The notes beneath the pieces were generated by a model, which made no database searches, was not told the origin of the DNA, and saw only the letters and a list, made by a program, of their open reading frames with translations. Below, in pieces: positions 13,171-24,972 of a stretch of DNA of 64,000 bases; position 1 is the first letter of the stretch, and each line of letters starts with the position of its first letter. Position numbers and translations under genes: made by a program. Origin of the DNA: Formicarius rufipectus (lineage: Eukaryota > Chordata > Aves > Passeriformes > Formicariidae); assembly GCA_013399695.1 (NCBI GenBank), contig VXAU01004951.1, forward strand, positions 1,925,386-1,989,385, given 5' to 3'.

Positions 13171-15117
13171 TTGCATAAGTATCTAGAAAAGAAAGAAGTG
13201 TTGGGAATGCAGATCTATGGAGTGAGACCTAACTTGAGAGCAGTGAAATGTAGTTTTGGTTGTACAAAATCCTCTTTCATCGTAAAAAAAAAAAGGGTAA
13301 GTTGTATGGTGATTTCCAGCTCTTCCAGCTCTCCTCACAACCTCAGGTAGTGTTTTTAAAGGGTTGTGCAAAGGAAGTTAGTTTTGTAACTCTGAATGCT
13401 TTAAACACACAAATGGGTGTTGGAATCTAATGGATATTGAGGTACAAGCAAACTTCTATTGATACCCGTAGTGTGTGATCTCAGCACTGCTCATAAGGAG
13501 AAGAAATCATTGTTGACAGCTTGGAGTTTATCTTCTACATTTTCCTCCATTGTTTTGCTTCCAAGCCAAAATGTCTAAGATAGCCTCTGTTGAGAATGCC
13601 TTTCAATACGTTAATGGGCATAAGAAAATAGTCTGATCATTCTACATAACTATAAAGAGACAAGTTCACATTTATGATGTATCTGGTGATGTTGCCCCAA
13701 GCAGGCCCCTTCTGGTTCCACTGTCCAAAGCACCAGGAGCCAGGCAGCACTGCCCACCTCTCACACCCCTGCTCCGGGTGGTGTTTTCCCCCACATGAGC
13801 TGCTCTTTTGCATTGTGGGAAAGCAGCTCTTTGCCAACTCTGTTCTTGAAATGCTGAAGGTCTATAGCACAAACGGGCCCAAAGGTTGCCCAGGGCCAAG
13901 CAGTAATCATTTAAACTCCCTGCACTTCAAGATGTATTTTCCTGCTGCCTGCCACTACTGTCACATACTACTGTAGACGTCTTTTCTCCAGGAAGAGAGA
14001 GCTGTATATTGCTCTCAACCAATAATCAGATTTGTTACCTCCACTTCTCTCCCACTTCTTCTGGATGGAGAATGCTCAAGGACCTGAAGTGGGATTTCCA
14101 GGAAACAACAAAATGCAGCCACAAGTTAAACTGAGTAATTAGTGGGAAGGTTTCTGTTCTTACTGCTGCAATATAGCTGGAGAATGTTGGCACCTGGTAT
14201 GACATCCCTAAATTTTGGGAGGATCACTTTCCTGGAAAGTGTAGTCTCTGATAAACTAGTAATATAAGTTTTCTCATATTAATGTCATAAAGCCTTAATC
14301 CCACTCTATTTCACTCTCATTATATGCAATTTGCAAAAATATTAAGAGCTTCTTATTTGCACAAATATTAAGAGTTTCTTATTTCACCTGCTTGTATTTT
14401 GAGTCTTTAAGCTTAGGCCTGGCAAAACACTACAAAATGGTACTGCACATACTTGTCCAGATTCTATTTTACTCTTCCATATTTCGCTTCTAATGAACAT
14501 TTTCAAAATGTTCAGGTGAAGGTTTTTGTGGTTATGACTACTTGTGCATCACTTAGAATCTGCCCTCCTGCTTGAAATGTTTTTCATTCAGTTAAAAACA
14601 GGAAGCATATGACTTAGATGACCAGATTCATGGTATGAATAACAAATGGTAAAAAAATGAATCTTTCATATATTGCCAAAGGGATATATACCATTTATCC
14701 AGACTGTTCAGCACATGCAACTGAACAAAAACATCACTTGAAAAAAATTAAGAGTTTGGTACCAAAAACAGAAAGGGGACAGTTTTTCCATTTTGCATCA
14801 GTTATACAGTCAACTCTACCAATCCTTCATGACTAGCCTTAGAGATAAGGAGCACCTGTAAATATATGTTATAATAATTGAAAAAAATTACCTATATGGC
14901 TTTTCTATGCATTATGTTGCTGTAAATAGTGTTGCTGATCTCTCAGGACCTTACAAGGCACCTTTAACCCTGTTCTGCATATCCTCCTTGAAAATCAAAG
15001 GGATTGTATTGTTGCAATACAGAATTCCTTTGTTTCTTTCCATTATGAATTGGAAAATTCACACTTTATATTTGTCATTGCTCCAGGAATCAAAACTATT
15101 GTTCAGGAACTCTGGAC
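13171..15117. other. Unrecognised non-coding sequence
   Basis: No gene seen. Open frames near 13637-13976 occur on both strands over the same bases and look like chance in a slightly GC-richer patch. The small tandem duplication at 14330-14381 is listed separately. Confidence 0.5.
14330..14381. repeat. 26-bp direct tandem duplication
   Basis: Two adjacent 26-bp units, 14330-14355 and 14356-14381, each start with TTTGCA and contain AAATATTAAGAG. They differ at two positions. This is a recent-looking local duplication with no coding content. Confidence 0.9.
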
Positions 15118-15133
15118 AAAAAAAAAAAAAAAN
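15118..15133. repeat. Poly-A run of 15 ending in an unresolved base
   Basis: Fifteen A (15118-15132) are followed by a single N at 15133 and then purine-rich sequence. The length is uncertain. It may be an A-tract microsatellite; I see no processed pseudogene upstream of it. Confidence 0.85.
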
Positions 15134-16724
15134 AATAGGGAAAGAAAGACAGAAATAGAGACTGAAAGAAATAGAAAGAAGAAAAATTACTTGGGAGTAA
15201 GAGAAGAGGTTGCTTTCTCTGTAAGTGTTAAAAAACTAGAAATTGTACTGTGGGAGGAGAAGCTTATGAGCAAAGGCAGGAGAACCAGTGTTTGCTGTAG
15301 CTCTGCTGTGGCAGAAATGGCAGATATATTAGTGATAAGATACAGATAGTTTTGCTGGCGTGAGCTTGGGATACACATAATCTCGATTTCCAAGTGGTCC
15401 TTCTCAGCCCAAATAAAAGAGGATGCAGGGAGAAGGTTTTGAGTCTTTTAATTATATATATATATCACAGAAAAGTGTTTTAGGTAAGCTTTAAGCATAG
15501 TGGGTTCTCTTCTATAAGTACAGGGATAATTGACCTTACCCCTACATCTTCATCCAGATACTTCAGATGTCAAAAAGAGACTTCAGAAAGACTAGGAAAT
15601 GCTCAATGAGTATAAAATGATTACAAGTTACATATGTGAGTGTATGTAAGTATATATATAAACATGCCTGTAAATATATATATGTAAAAATCAAATTAAA
15701 TAGTTGTTTGCACATATGCATGCATGAATATGTATAAATGTTGAAGTTTGGTGAATGTGTGTGCAGACATATGTTTATAATTGTATATTTGTATAATTGT
15801 ATATTAAATATGTGAGATGTATTCATATAATTGCTAATTTCAGTCTAGTAACAGGGGCAAAAATAAGCATGACATGTCTCATTAAGAAACTTGCCCTCTT
15901 CTCCAGAGCAGTGACATTGACCTTCTTCCAATGCAAAACAGAAATCGCACATGAGACAAAATCTTGGATAAAGACTGGACTTTAGGTTTCTGCAGTTCCA
16001 GTGAAGAATATTGTATCTCTAAAAGAGAGGAAATACATGTTTCCTTGTCTGGAAAGAAGCAGTTATTTGAAGGTGCACAGTTTGGAGAACTGTTAATCTA
16101 CTTCTTGGAGGAAACCTTAGGCAGCAGGAGATGCTAATGTAGGACACTTAAAATTACTCCTGTGAAAAATTAATTTACAATACAAATATATGATTCATGA
16201 CAGGTCTTTTGCTTCTACATATGTGATATATGGTGCTTTCTGAAACTGGTATTATTAAGAGATGAAATTATCTGGCTGAGAAAAATTGTGGGTTTATAGA
16301 CTCCATTCTAGGGGTTTTGAGCATTGGAAACTACGAAACAAAAATCCTGAAAGCCACAGATCCCTTTCAGCATCCTTCAGGATGTTACCCTTTGCAACTT
16401 ATTTCTGGGGAAAGCAGTAATTGTAGATACCATAATCTGTAGATATTCAAGGACCTTTCTCCTCCATCCTTTGGGTTTTGTATCATCTGGGATACAGATG
16501 AATTCTTACTGTGATCATGACACAACAAATGTTTTTACTGATGTATTTCATCAAAACCTGCACTAATCCACTCTGCTCCCTGTTGCCCTTGGAGATCATC
16601 TTCCCTGGAAGGAGGAGTTGAGGGAGCTACAGTGTTCTAGTGGCTTTGTGATCAGTGTCAAAAGCCCCTTTCTGGGTGTTTGGAGGGTGGACTTGGTGTA
16701 TTCTTGGGTCATCTCTGTACTGTT
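15134..16724. other. AT-rich non-coding sequence with TA-rich microsatellite patches
   Basis: A (TA)n-like patch lies at 15452-15464, and a TATATA/TGTATA-rich tract at about 15640-15815 includes near-repeats of ATAATTGTATAT. Frames here (15050-15349 +, 15563-15826 -) are translations of low-complexity DNA. No gene seen. Confidence 0.6.
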
Positions 16725-17080
16725 ATAAATAGGCAGCTGTAAACAAGAGGACAAATTACTCTGACTTGTTCCAGACAGACATACAGTACGTGCAGCTTAG
16801 CAGGCAGCTTTCTGAGTCACTGTATGCAAATCAAGCTTCCCGTGAGACTTTGCGATAAAAAAGAAGAAAGCAACTTGTTATTTCAGTAATTCTGAGCCAC
16901 TGAGCCAAATAAACTGAGGCTTCCCATAGAGCCACCCATAACCTGGGGGAAGGACAGTCTGTGGCTTCTGCTTTCTCTCTACTCATTAGTGGCGCTGGGA
17001 TTCCCAAGATTAACTGGACTATCTTTATTCAGTCAACTTTCGTGATTGGTTTGACGAGAAAATTATCTCTTAAAGGTGAT
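16725..17080. promoter_or_regulatory. Candidate enhancer-like motif cluster
   Basis: Within 100 bases there are exact core motifs for several factor classes: E-box CAGCTG at 16734-16739 overlapping a forkhead site TGTAAACA at 16738-16745, an AP-1 site TGAGTCA at 16813-16819, and a POU octamer ATGCAAAT at 16824-16831. Non-repetitive, mixed sequence continues to about 17080. Single motifs are common by chance; the clustering is the only reason for listing it. Confidence 0.3.
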
Positions 17081-19305
17081 TCTGTCCTTTGCAGTCAAAG
17101 GAAAACATGACCACTTTTGAGTTGGATTCACAGTCCAGCCTGCCTGTGGCTGCTGCTCATTCCCTCTAGATTGTCTTGTTACCAAAGCCCACTCACCACT
17201 TAAATAGCCACTGAAAACAGTGCATGATGACTTGACACTGAGCAAGGAGCAGTTGGAAGAGTCTAAACAGACTGATCAGCGCCAATAAAGGGCTCCAATC
17301 TGACTGTGTAGATACAGGAACAAGGTTTTTCTATAAATTCAAGATAGAGCCATCCAGGATAGATGTGCTCATTGAGTGGGCTTGATATATGAAATGTGCA
17401 AGAAAATGTTTGCACAGGTAAATGTAGTGAATATCCTTTTCTTTCCTTTTGCTTTGTCATGTTCCCCATCCATGCAAAGCCACAGTTTATCTTTGCGTCC
17501 TCAGGAACAAGGAAGTTGCCAGGCACAAATAGAAGAGCCCACGCCAGTGCAGAATAGAGCAAAACATTCTCCATCATCTGTACAGATCTGGCCAGCCTGT
17601 ATTTTAAGTTTCCTCACTGTGCAGGCACAAATGCAATTAAGAAACCTGTGAATTCTCCTGAGCCTTGCCAGTCTGACAGCATGGGAGAGGGAAGTGAGGA
17701 GAATGCAGGGAGTCACTGGGCTAACAGTGATGGGCAGCCACACTCAGAATGTCTGTTCAGTCAAGGAGGGCGTACCGGGCACTGAGGTCTCACTTCACTC
17801 TACAAATGGTGGCATCTCAGGGCTTGGAGGCACCATGCTCATTGTCAATCACTCTGTGACAACCAGCATTGCCTCCACGTGCACTTCATTCTTCCTCCTG
17901 CCTTTCCTGGAGTGCTGGGAATTGAAGAGGATAGGAAATCAGAGTTGATGAAAGGTGAAGGTGTGAGACAGAGAGATTTTATCCTTGTAAACACGAGGCA
18001 AAGATAAACACACAAATTACAATCCTGGTACTGTGGTGGCATGGAACACTGCTGGTGCTAGGAGATCTAAGTAGGAGCACCAGGGAAAAGATGTATATTA
18101 GAGAGTGTTACAAAATATATACATGAAAGCAAAGAACAGGTGGTAGGCTAAAGGAATGACTAGAAATTAGTAAAGAGAGACCAAAAAAGGCAGATAAAGA
18201 TAAGTGTAGAAAAGGGAGGAACAGAATGGAATGAGTAGATATAGTTTACAATCCATCCTTTCATGAGATCCTGGGCCCAAAAAAGAGGTGGATAGGATAT
18301 TTGAAACCTTCAAAAGAGATTAAACATACAATTTATGTGTAAATAAAATGAGAGTTGTGAGTATAACATGCTGAGATGGTCTTAAAATTTCTTCTCTGTA
18401 TTCATAGCAGCATAGAGTAACATCAGCATGGACTGCATGACTTAAAGCTCTACAAATCAAAGTTAGCATGGGCCCCAAACATTTTATTAAACTTATGCAT
18501 ATGTTATGCAATGTCAGTGTGTACCAAGAGATTGGGTATTTTTTCTCAAAAGCACATATGCATGTATGTGTTTGTTTCTTACATGCTATAAATATCTTTA
18601 CATGGAAGAAATTGCCACAAATTGCTCTTTCTAAGATTTTTGATCAGTTGCCAATTACTTTGCAGTCTTCATATCGTGGAAACTCTATTCTGAACATATG
18701 CATGCTGCATTCCCGTCTTGAATTTCACCACAGATTTGCTTTCAAAGTTGCTTCTGGGTCATTCATTGAGACATAAACCAGAAAGAAGTACTAATGCATT
18801 TGCTGAAGAAAACATATATTCCTGAAGAAAAAAAAATTATATATATATTCCTCATATAAAAGTTGGGGGGTTTTGTGGGGAAATGAAGGGCTGCATGTAA
18901 GGAAACAGGCCCATAACTTCAAGTGAAATTCTTACGAGAATAGTGGCATATGGAATCAGCTCAGCTTCCACTTCACAGAAAGTTTCCTTACAGCTGAAAA
19001 GTAGCATGTGATAAGACACTTCTCTAGAGCCCCCTAACCTGTTGACAGGAATATGAAAATCTTTAAAGTGCCACAGAGTTTTACTCAGTAGGCTGCACAC
19101 AGCAAGTCCCACTGCCATGTACCAGTACTGGGTTTCTGTGGCTTTGCCTCTTGTGAATGAACCCCAAGCAAAGTGATCATGTGAGGTTTTAGTGTGATAG
19201 TTTCCTTTCCTTTTACACAGATATCAGTAATTGCACAGGATAGTGAGCAGTGAAGGATGTGGGAGTTTAGTGCCTAAAAGACTGCAGTGGACCCTCAGGC
19301 TAAAG
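17081..19305. other. Unrecognised non-coding sequence
   Basis: No gene recognised. Overlapping frames on both strands at about 17263-17948 and the frame 18852-19118 (-) lack domains or splice context. A TA-rich patch is at 18837-18850. Confidence 0.5.
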
Positions 19306-19309
19306 TCTC

Positions 19310-19958
19310 TGATGCCGGAAAGCCTGGCTGATAGAAACCACCCAGAGACTTTGCATCTTTGAGTAGCAGGTGTTTGTTTATTCAGCGCTGGGAGTGAGTA
19401 GGGGAAATCTCCTCCTAACTCACCCACTCTTTTGAGCAAAACTTAAACATTTATGCACTTCAAAAAACAGGAAACAGTAAATGTGTGGTCTCTTTTCTCA
19501 ACGTCATCTCATATCCTTCAATTACACCAGTCCTTCTGCTGGAGCATGTGCAGTTCTCCACTGTGGTGGTCTTTTCCTTTTTCTTCATCATCTTGGTGGT
19601 CGTACTATGTAGTCTTCCTCGGGTTAAGCTCTTTACCTTTTGTCTTTGTGTATGCTCTGTTATCTTGGTTTTTGCTGTTGCACAGCTAAACAGGCCTGTT
19701 CTGGCAAAATTTCCTGTTTTCCTCTTTCTTCTACATTCTGATTGGCTATAAAGATTCTATAGTTAATAGGATTAGTGATTTATATATCCTTTCTGCAGGC
19801 TACATGATCTATATATCTTCTTTTATATATCCTTTCCCACAAGTTAAACAATACACATATTCTAATGCTAAAATAGCCTTCTTGTATCACTATGCATCCT
19901 TTTCCCACAAGTTAAACAATACATATTTTCTAATGCTAAAAATGGTCTTGTTGTATCA
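19310..19958 (-). mobile_element. Endogenous retroviral LTR, copy 1 (with internal duplication; possibly a 3' LTR remnant)
   Basis: Same LTR family as the copies at 42171 and 46487. On the - strand it starts TGATACAA (right end) and ends GGCATCA (left end), so the termini are TGAT...ATCA. The polyadenylation signal AATAAA reads on the - strand at 19377-19382. This copy is longer because about 68 bp of its U3 end are tandemly duplicated: 19831-19889 is repeated at 19898-19958. The flanking 4-mers are TCTC (19306-19309) and CCTC (19959-19962), an imperfect duplication. The 11 bases next to the U3 end (19959-19969) are all purine on the - strand, like a polypurine tract. The copy may therefore be a 3' LTR with a scrap of internal sequence, not a solo LTR. 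It has no coding capacity; the frames at 19224-19751 are chance. Confidence 0.9.
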
Positions 19959-21795
19959 CCTCCCCCTCCAAGCTTCAAAGGACAACGAAATGCAATGACA
20001 TTATGCTCATCTGAAATAGAAGGTTTATTGTGTACAGCCAGGGCAGATGCTCACTTAGCTGTAACTGAACTGCTAAAACAAAAACTGCGTTTACCTGCTG
20101 CTGCTCAGCAGATTAGAAATCTCACAGATCTGTTTGCTGCACTGTGAGAGGAGCCATGAGCATGCTTTAGCTTTAATGGCACACCTCATGAAGGGCCCTG
20201 AAATACTGCTCTGGGAGGTGAAAATACCCTCCCTTCAGTCAAAAAACATATCTAGACAATGAAGTGAATTTTTGATGGGAAAAGGTGCATTGCAACAATG
20301 TCAAAAGGGCAAGTGTAAGGGTCAATAAAGAACCACGGACAAAATCTGCCAGATTTAACAGAACATTAATTCAACCTGTTAGACTTTAAAACCAAGCTTT
20401 TCTTTAACCATTTTTGTGAGAATGTTAGTAAAGAATGTAAACAAAAGCCCAGCTGATGAATCTGGACAACTGTGAACAATTTTTGGTAATGTAAATACTA
20501 AGAAGACTTTTCAGTAAAAGACAACCTGTTACATTCTGATTCAAAATAGCCCTATTTAGAACTAGTTTCTATTCTAATGTATAGCACATGGGTTTCCATT
20601 AGCATCATCAGGATAACTTCATGCATCTCCTAGGGCAAGCTTTGGCCCCAGATGTTCTATAATTAAGTTCTAGGGACGCACACAGTAAGCTCATGTTTTG
20701 GATAACTTACTTAAAGCTGTTAGCATGTGCGTACCCACAATTGGGGCCTTGATGTTAATGCCCCATTAATCCCTCTGCCCTGGGAGTCAGGTTTTCCCAC
20801 TTCAACATCTGTTGCACAAGCAGTAGGTGCACCTACACTGGCAGTACACAGACGGTCAAGTACGCAGGGGAGGGTGTGCAGGTCTCTACTAAAGGGACTA
20901 CTCTAGCAAGACCACAGTTTGCTTTGGGTGGAGCCATGCTCATTGCTTCTGCCTGAAAAGTCCTCTTTAATGTATCATAGCCAACCAAGCCCCATAATGG
21001 CTACAGTTTCTTCAAAATGTCCTAGACTTCTGTTTGGGTCCACCAGCATCTTTTATTTTAGCAGGAGCTGAACCAGACATAAAATAGAGATTAGGTATTC
21101 TAATGCCTAATACTTCATGAGCCAGAAAAAACAAACAAACAAAACTTTGCACCATTTGGATGTCAAGATACCTGTGTCTGGAAATTAAGATTTATTTGCT
21201 TATGACTGTCCTTGTTGCTCTGGTCTCAGAAATCTTAGACTTGTCAGAAATGTAGATGCTTTCTGAATATAGATGCGTGGTGGTGTTTGCATTAGTATCT
21301 GGTGGGGAGTTGTAACAAGATCTTTCTCATTGTGGATCCTACTATGACTGTCTCTGTGGGGGATGGTTTAAAAACATCAGCTCATACACAGAGCAAGTTC
21401 TTGCTTGCTTAAAATTTTCTCTACCATTGAATTTAATATATTAAAACTCTCTGGATGACACTGACTTCCAGGTCATTCTCAGGCATAACCTAGGAGATGC
21501 TTTTTGACTTTGAGGCACTTTATGGGATTTGGTTGCTTTCTTAACAGCTGGATTAGCCTGATTAGCTTCACCATTGATCCTCTAGCATGCCTTATCTCAC
21601 TGCTCACATTGGTGTACCCTTCCTCAGAGAAAGTCAAATATTGTTATATTGGGGGGAAGATCCCTATCTGTTTTCCCAAGCTTGAGTGGGAGGCTCTATA
21701 AACTAAGGAAAAGAGGGCCAAGCTAATTTCGATGAGCAGAGAGACCTTTTTCAATTTTGGTTTGAAGCAAAGTCAGACTGTTCTTTGTTTGTCCG
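19959..21795. other. Non-coding sequence; conserved-element-like between 20270 and 20640
   Basis: The first tens of bases may be internal retroviral sequence if the adjacent LTR is a 3' LTR, but no gag, pol or env similarity was recognised. The stretch 20270-20640 contains a forkhead core TGTAAACA at 20436-20443, CAACTG at 20467-20472 and a SOX-like AACAAT at 20475-20480, and may be a conserved element. The remainder shows nothing recognisable. Confidence 0.4.
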
Positions 21796-22140
21796 AGAAT
21801 CACAGAATATGCTGAGTTGGAAAGGACCCACAAGGATCATGGAGTCCAGCTCCTGGCCCTGCACAAGATCCTCTCCAAGAGTCACACCATGCACCTGAGA
21901 GTATTATCCAAATGCTTCTTGAACTCTGTCAGGCTTGGTGCTGTGATCCCTTCTATGGGGAGCCTGTGCCAGTGCCCAGCCACCCTCTGAGGGAAGACCC
22001 TCTTTCTAATGCCCAACCTAAACCTGCCCTGACACAACATCAGGCCATTTCCTCGTATCCTGCCACTGGTTACCACAGAGAAGAAATCAGTGTCTGCCCC
22101 TCCTCTTCCTCTCTTCAGGAAGTTGTAGACTGTGATGTTA
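21796..22140 (-). mobile_element. CR1 LINE, 5'-truncated (3' end of ORF2 plus 3' UTR)
   Basis: On the - strand this ends with the CR1-type 3' tail ATTCTGTGATTCTC at the left. Upstream of that it contains a phrase equivalent to 'ggactccatgatccttgtgggtcctttccaactca'. A frame read from about 22140 down to the TGA at 21882-21884 encodes the C-terminal tail of the CR1 ORF2 protein (residue pattern RFRLGIRKR...HWHRLP...SLTEFKKHLDN). The endonuclease and reverse transcriptase domains are absent because the copy is 5'-truncated, the usual state of CR1 in birds. The frame is still open over the CR1 part, which suggests moderate age. It is non-autonomous and inert. Confidence 0.95.
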
Positions 22141-24770
22141 AAGATCAATTTGCATACACACATCAAACTTTTAGGCAGGCTTATTTTATAAATCTTAGTA
22201 AATTTTAAAAATCCCTTTTCACATAAAGAGGGTTGTCATAAGTATTGTTAAAGTGATAAAAATCACACCATTTTAGGCAGTTTGAGTTGCTAGTGACTGC
22301 AGTGTTATGCTTGGTGTTTAGAAAAGCTCTCAGCTGTCAGTCTTACCAGCAGCACACATAGAGCAAGGAGTGTTGGTTTGGACAGGCTGAAGGTAATTAA
22401 AGCATCCTATCAATAAGGACTTACAGTATTAACTTTAAAATTAGGTTGCACTTGGGGGAGTGACCAGCATTGTATTTCCTCCTCATATTTAAGTGTTATC
22501 CTACCCAGAATGGGTGTTAGAAGTGTTCTGTCTGTCAGCTGCTTAGAAGGTCCTCTGTGACGTACATGGGGGCTTAGGATACAGGGCCTGTAGAAGCTGA
22601 GGTAAGTGATGAAATACTACCCGAATCTTGTAAGTGTAGAGGTCAGATTATCAGGGCACATCAGCTGGAAAATAAATGCACAGCCTCAAGCCACCTTTGT
22701 CACAGTACTCTGCAGCACCAGGCAGGCACATGGTGGGCTTGTCTTCTGTCAGGCTCAGCAGGAATTCCTTTTTGTTCTTTAAAAGTAGCTATTTTGGCTC
22801 TGCAGATGGACAGGTACATACCATCCGTTAGCAGGGACCTGCAGAAAGCTAAGAAGGTGCACAGGCTGTGGTTTGTCGACACATGGGCTTCAGCGACCAA
22901 ACCAGTTGAATAAATTTCCCTCTTTGGCTGTTCAGATTTGCCAACATATTGCACAACTCCCCCACTCATGCCAACACAGCTGTTTGTAGAGTCAGGCTAT
23001 GAATGGATACAACCAATCTTGGTTTAAATCATGAATTTTCACAGAGATCGGGGAGTAATTTTTTTGCAATGGCCTGGGGAGTAATGAGAATACCTTATCT
23101 GATATTGCCTCTGAAATCACTGTTACATTGGACCTCAAGCCTCAGGGCATGATTTGCAAAGTAATCAGTGCTACATTTATGTTTACTGTTTTGTGCAGGA
23201 AGCACGATGGCTGGTACAACCAGCTCCACTTCTTCAAAGGTGTGTTTTGATGCTGAATTTGCAGTTATGCTCCTGAAGGTAGAGCAAAGGGAGTCTTCTG
23301 GATGTCATACTTGAGCAGTGAGGAAGGTTAGCAGAAGAATAACTCAGAAGCCAGTATGATCTTTGTGTAATGAAACTCCATGAGATGTTTTTCTTCCACA
23401 ATATGGAAGGCTCTGACAGTCACCAGAGCTGTACTCATAAGACCTCAGGCTAAGCTAGCAGTGTCAGGAAGGTGCTGCCTTGTCAGGGCTATGTGGCAGC
23501 ACCAAATCTGAAGTAGGCAGAGGGGAGTTAAATCAGTTAGTGTCTCTGGTCCAAAGAAAGTTGTCATTTTTTTCCCCCTTTGTTTCCAAAAAAGTATAAA
23601 AACAGACACAACTCAAATGATACCAGTAACCTATTTTTTGTCTTCGGTAACACCACTGCTGTAAACTGTCAATAACAAGTTTATTTCTGTCTCTACCTTC
23701 CCCTCACTTCTCACTGGTAAGTTCTTTACTTTCCAGTTAGAATAACTAAGGGTTATTGCCAATGCAGGCTGAAATCAGTCAGGATCTGGTTTGCTTATGT
23801 AATAATTTCTGTGTCTCAGGTTTAGTTGGTGGTTTTCCTGTCTGCTGGGGGTTTATGGATGGGAAGTGACAGCAGTGTTTCATCTCGTCTTGTCCAGACA
23901 CTTGCACTCCCCCCACTGCCACTCCCTACATATCTTTGTCATACTTTCTGTCTGTGTGTGCAGCTTTTTGCAGTGTTCTAATACTCAAGTAAGTGGAGTA
24001 TTATTTTTTTCTTTTATTTTCTTACATCCATGATTCAATATTATGGAAAGGTTCAAGGCTCACTCTGTCTGTTGTTGACTTTCTTAGGATGCTTTCTAGA
24101 GAGACTAGCTCCCTTTTTGCACAATCAGGTTTTTGAATTTGTGATTCAAGCTTTTCAACTTTCCATAGACTAACCAACTCATGGTTCAGGAGGTCACATA
24201 TTCTTTAAAGTAATTTCCCCAACTCCATTCTCACGTCTTCTTGCCTGATCCATAGATGCTGCTCTCTCTTTATGCAATGGATTATCCACTCTGCTGTGTG
24301 GCTTTTCCTTGTTGTACTATCTGATGCTAAAAGCCATTTCCTCAGCTGGCTAGGTTTTGCTCCTTGCTGTTTTACTTCTTCATATACAGCTCTGCCTAAT
24401 TCAGAGGATTATCCAATGAACATTAATTCAGTCTCCTTCTGGTTAATCATCTTCTAACCTGCCAAAGTGTGTTTCATGAGTTTCCATATTTTTAGGGATG
24501 GCTTTTAGGCCACAAAAATAGTGTGTACCTTGGAGTCATCAAACTGGGAAAACAATCAAGACCTGCTCAGCCCATCTTCCCAGGGCCAATGAAAGATGGT
24601 GTGTGCATCACATATCTAGTGTTTTGTCTAAGGCAGTTTCAAATACACAGTCAAACTTCAGCTCCTTCCCTAAGGAGACTACTCTTCCGGCTTATGCTAT
24701 TTGTTCCTTGGAATTTCAACTTTATATTACTGGTCTTGATTTCTCCATACACCTTTTTATTATTAACCAA
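22141..24770. other. Unrecognised non-coding sequence (possible small non-coding exon at 22539-22601)
   Basis: No coding gene recognised. The interval 22539-22601 sits between a pyrimidine-rich CAG acceptor and a consensus GAG/GTAAGT donor and is discussed in Part 2 as a possible non-coding exon. The frame 22700-22969 (-) has no recognisable domain. Confidence 0.4.
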
Positions 24771-24772
24771 CC

Positions 24773-24936
24773 TTCTCTTCTCTTCTCTTCTCTTCTCTTC
24801 TCTTCTCTTCTCTTCTCTTCTCTTCTCTTCTCTTCTCTTCTCTTCTCTTCTCTTCTCTTCTCTTCTCTTCTCTTCTCTTCTCTTCTCTTCTCTTCTCTTC
24901 TCTTCTCTTCTCTTCTCTTCTCTTCTCTTCTCTTCT
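24773..24936. repeat. (TTCTC)n pentanucleotide microsatellite, about 33 copies
   Basis: A near-perfect TTCTC array runs 164 bases and stops at an N (24937). Frames across it read as Ser-Leu-Leu-Phe-Ser on + and Arg-Glu-Glu-Lys-Arg on - in every phase, because a 5-bp unit has no stop codon here; none is a gene. True copy number may differ from the assembled one. Confidence 0.98.
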
Positions 24937-24937
24937 N

Positions 24938-24972
24938 TCCCTTCCCTTCCCTTCCCTTCCCTTTCCTTCCCT
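24938..24972. repeat. (TTCCC)n microsatellite adjoining the TTCTC array
   Basis: About six copies of a TTCCC unit, the last ones imperfect, directly follow the TTCTC array after one N. Together with it they form an uninterrupted pyrimidine strand from 24771 to 24972. Confidence 0.95.

Noticed and set aside
19224..19751. Open frames inside the LTR copies (also 42245-42768 and 46437-47072)
   Set aside because: They fall within LTR sequence, which is not coding here. Similar peptides occur in the sister copies simply because the DNA is repeated.
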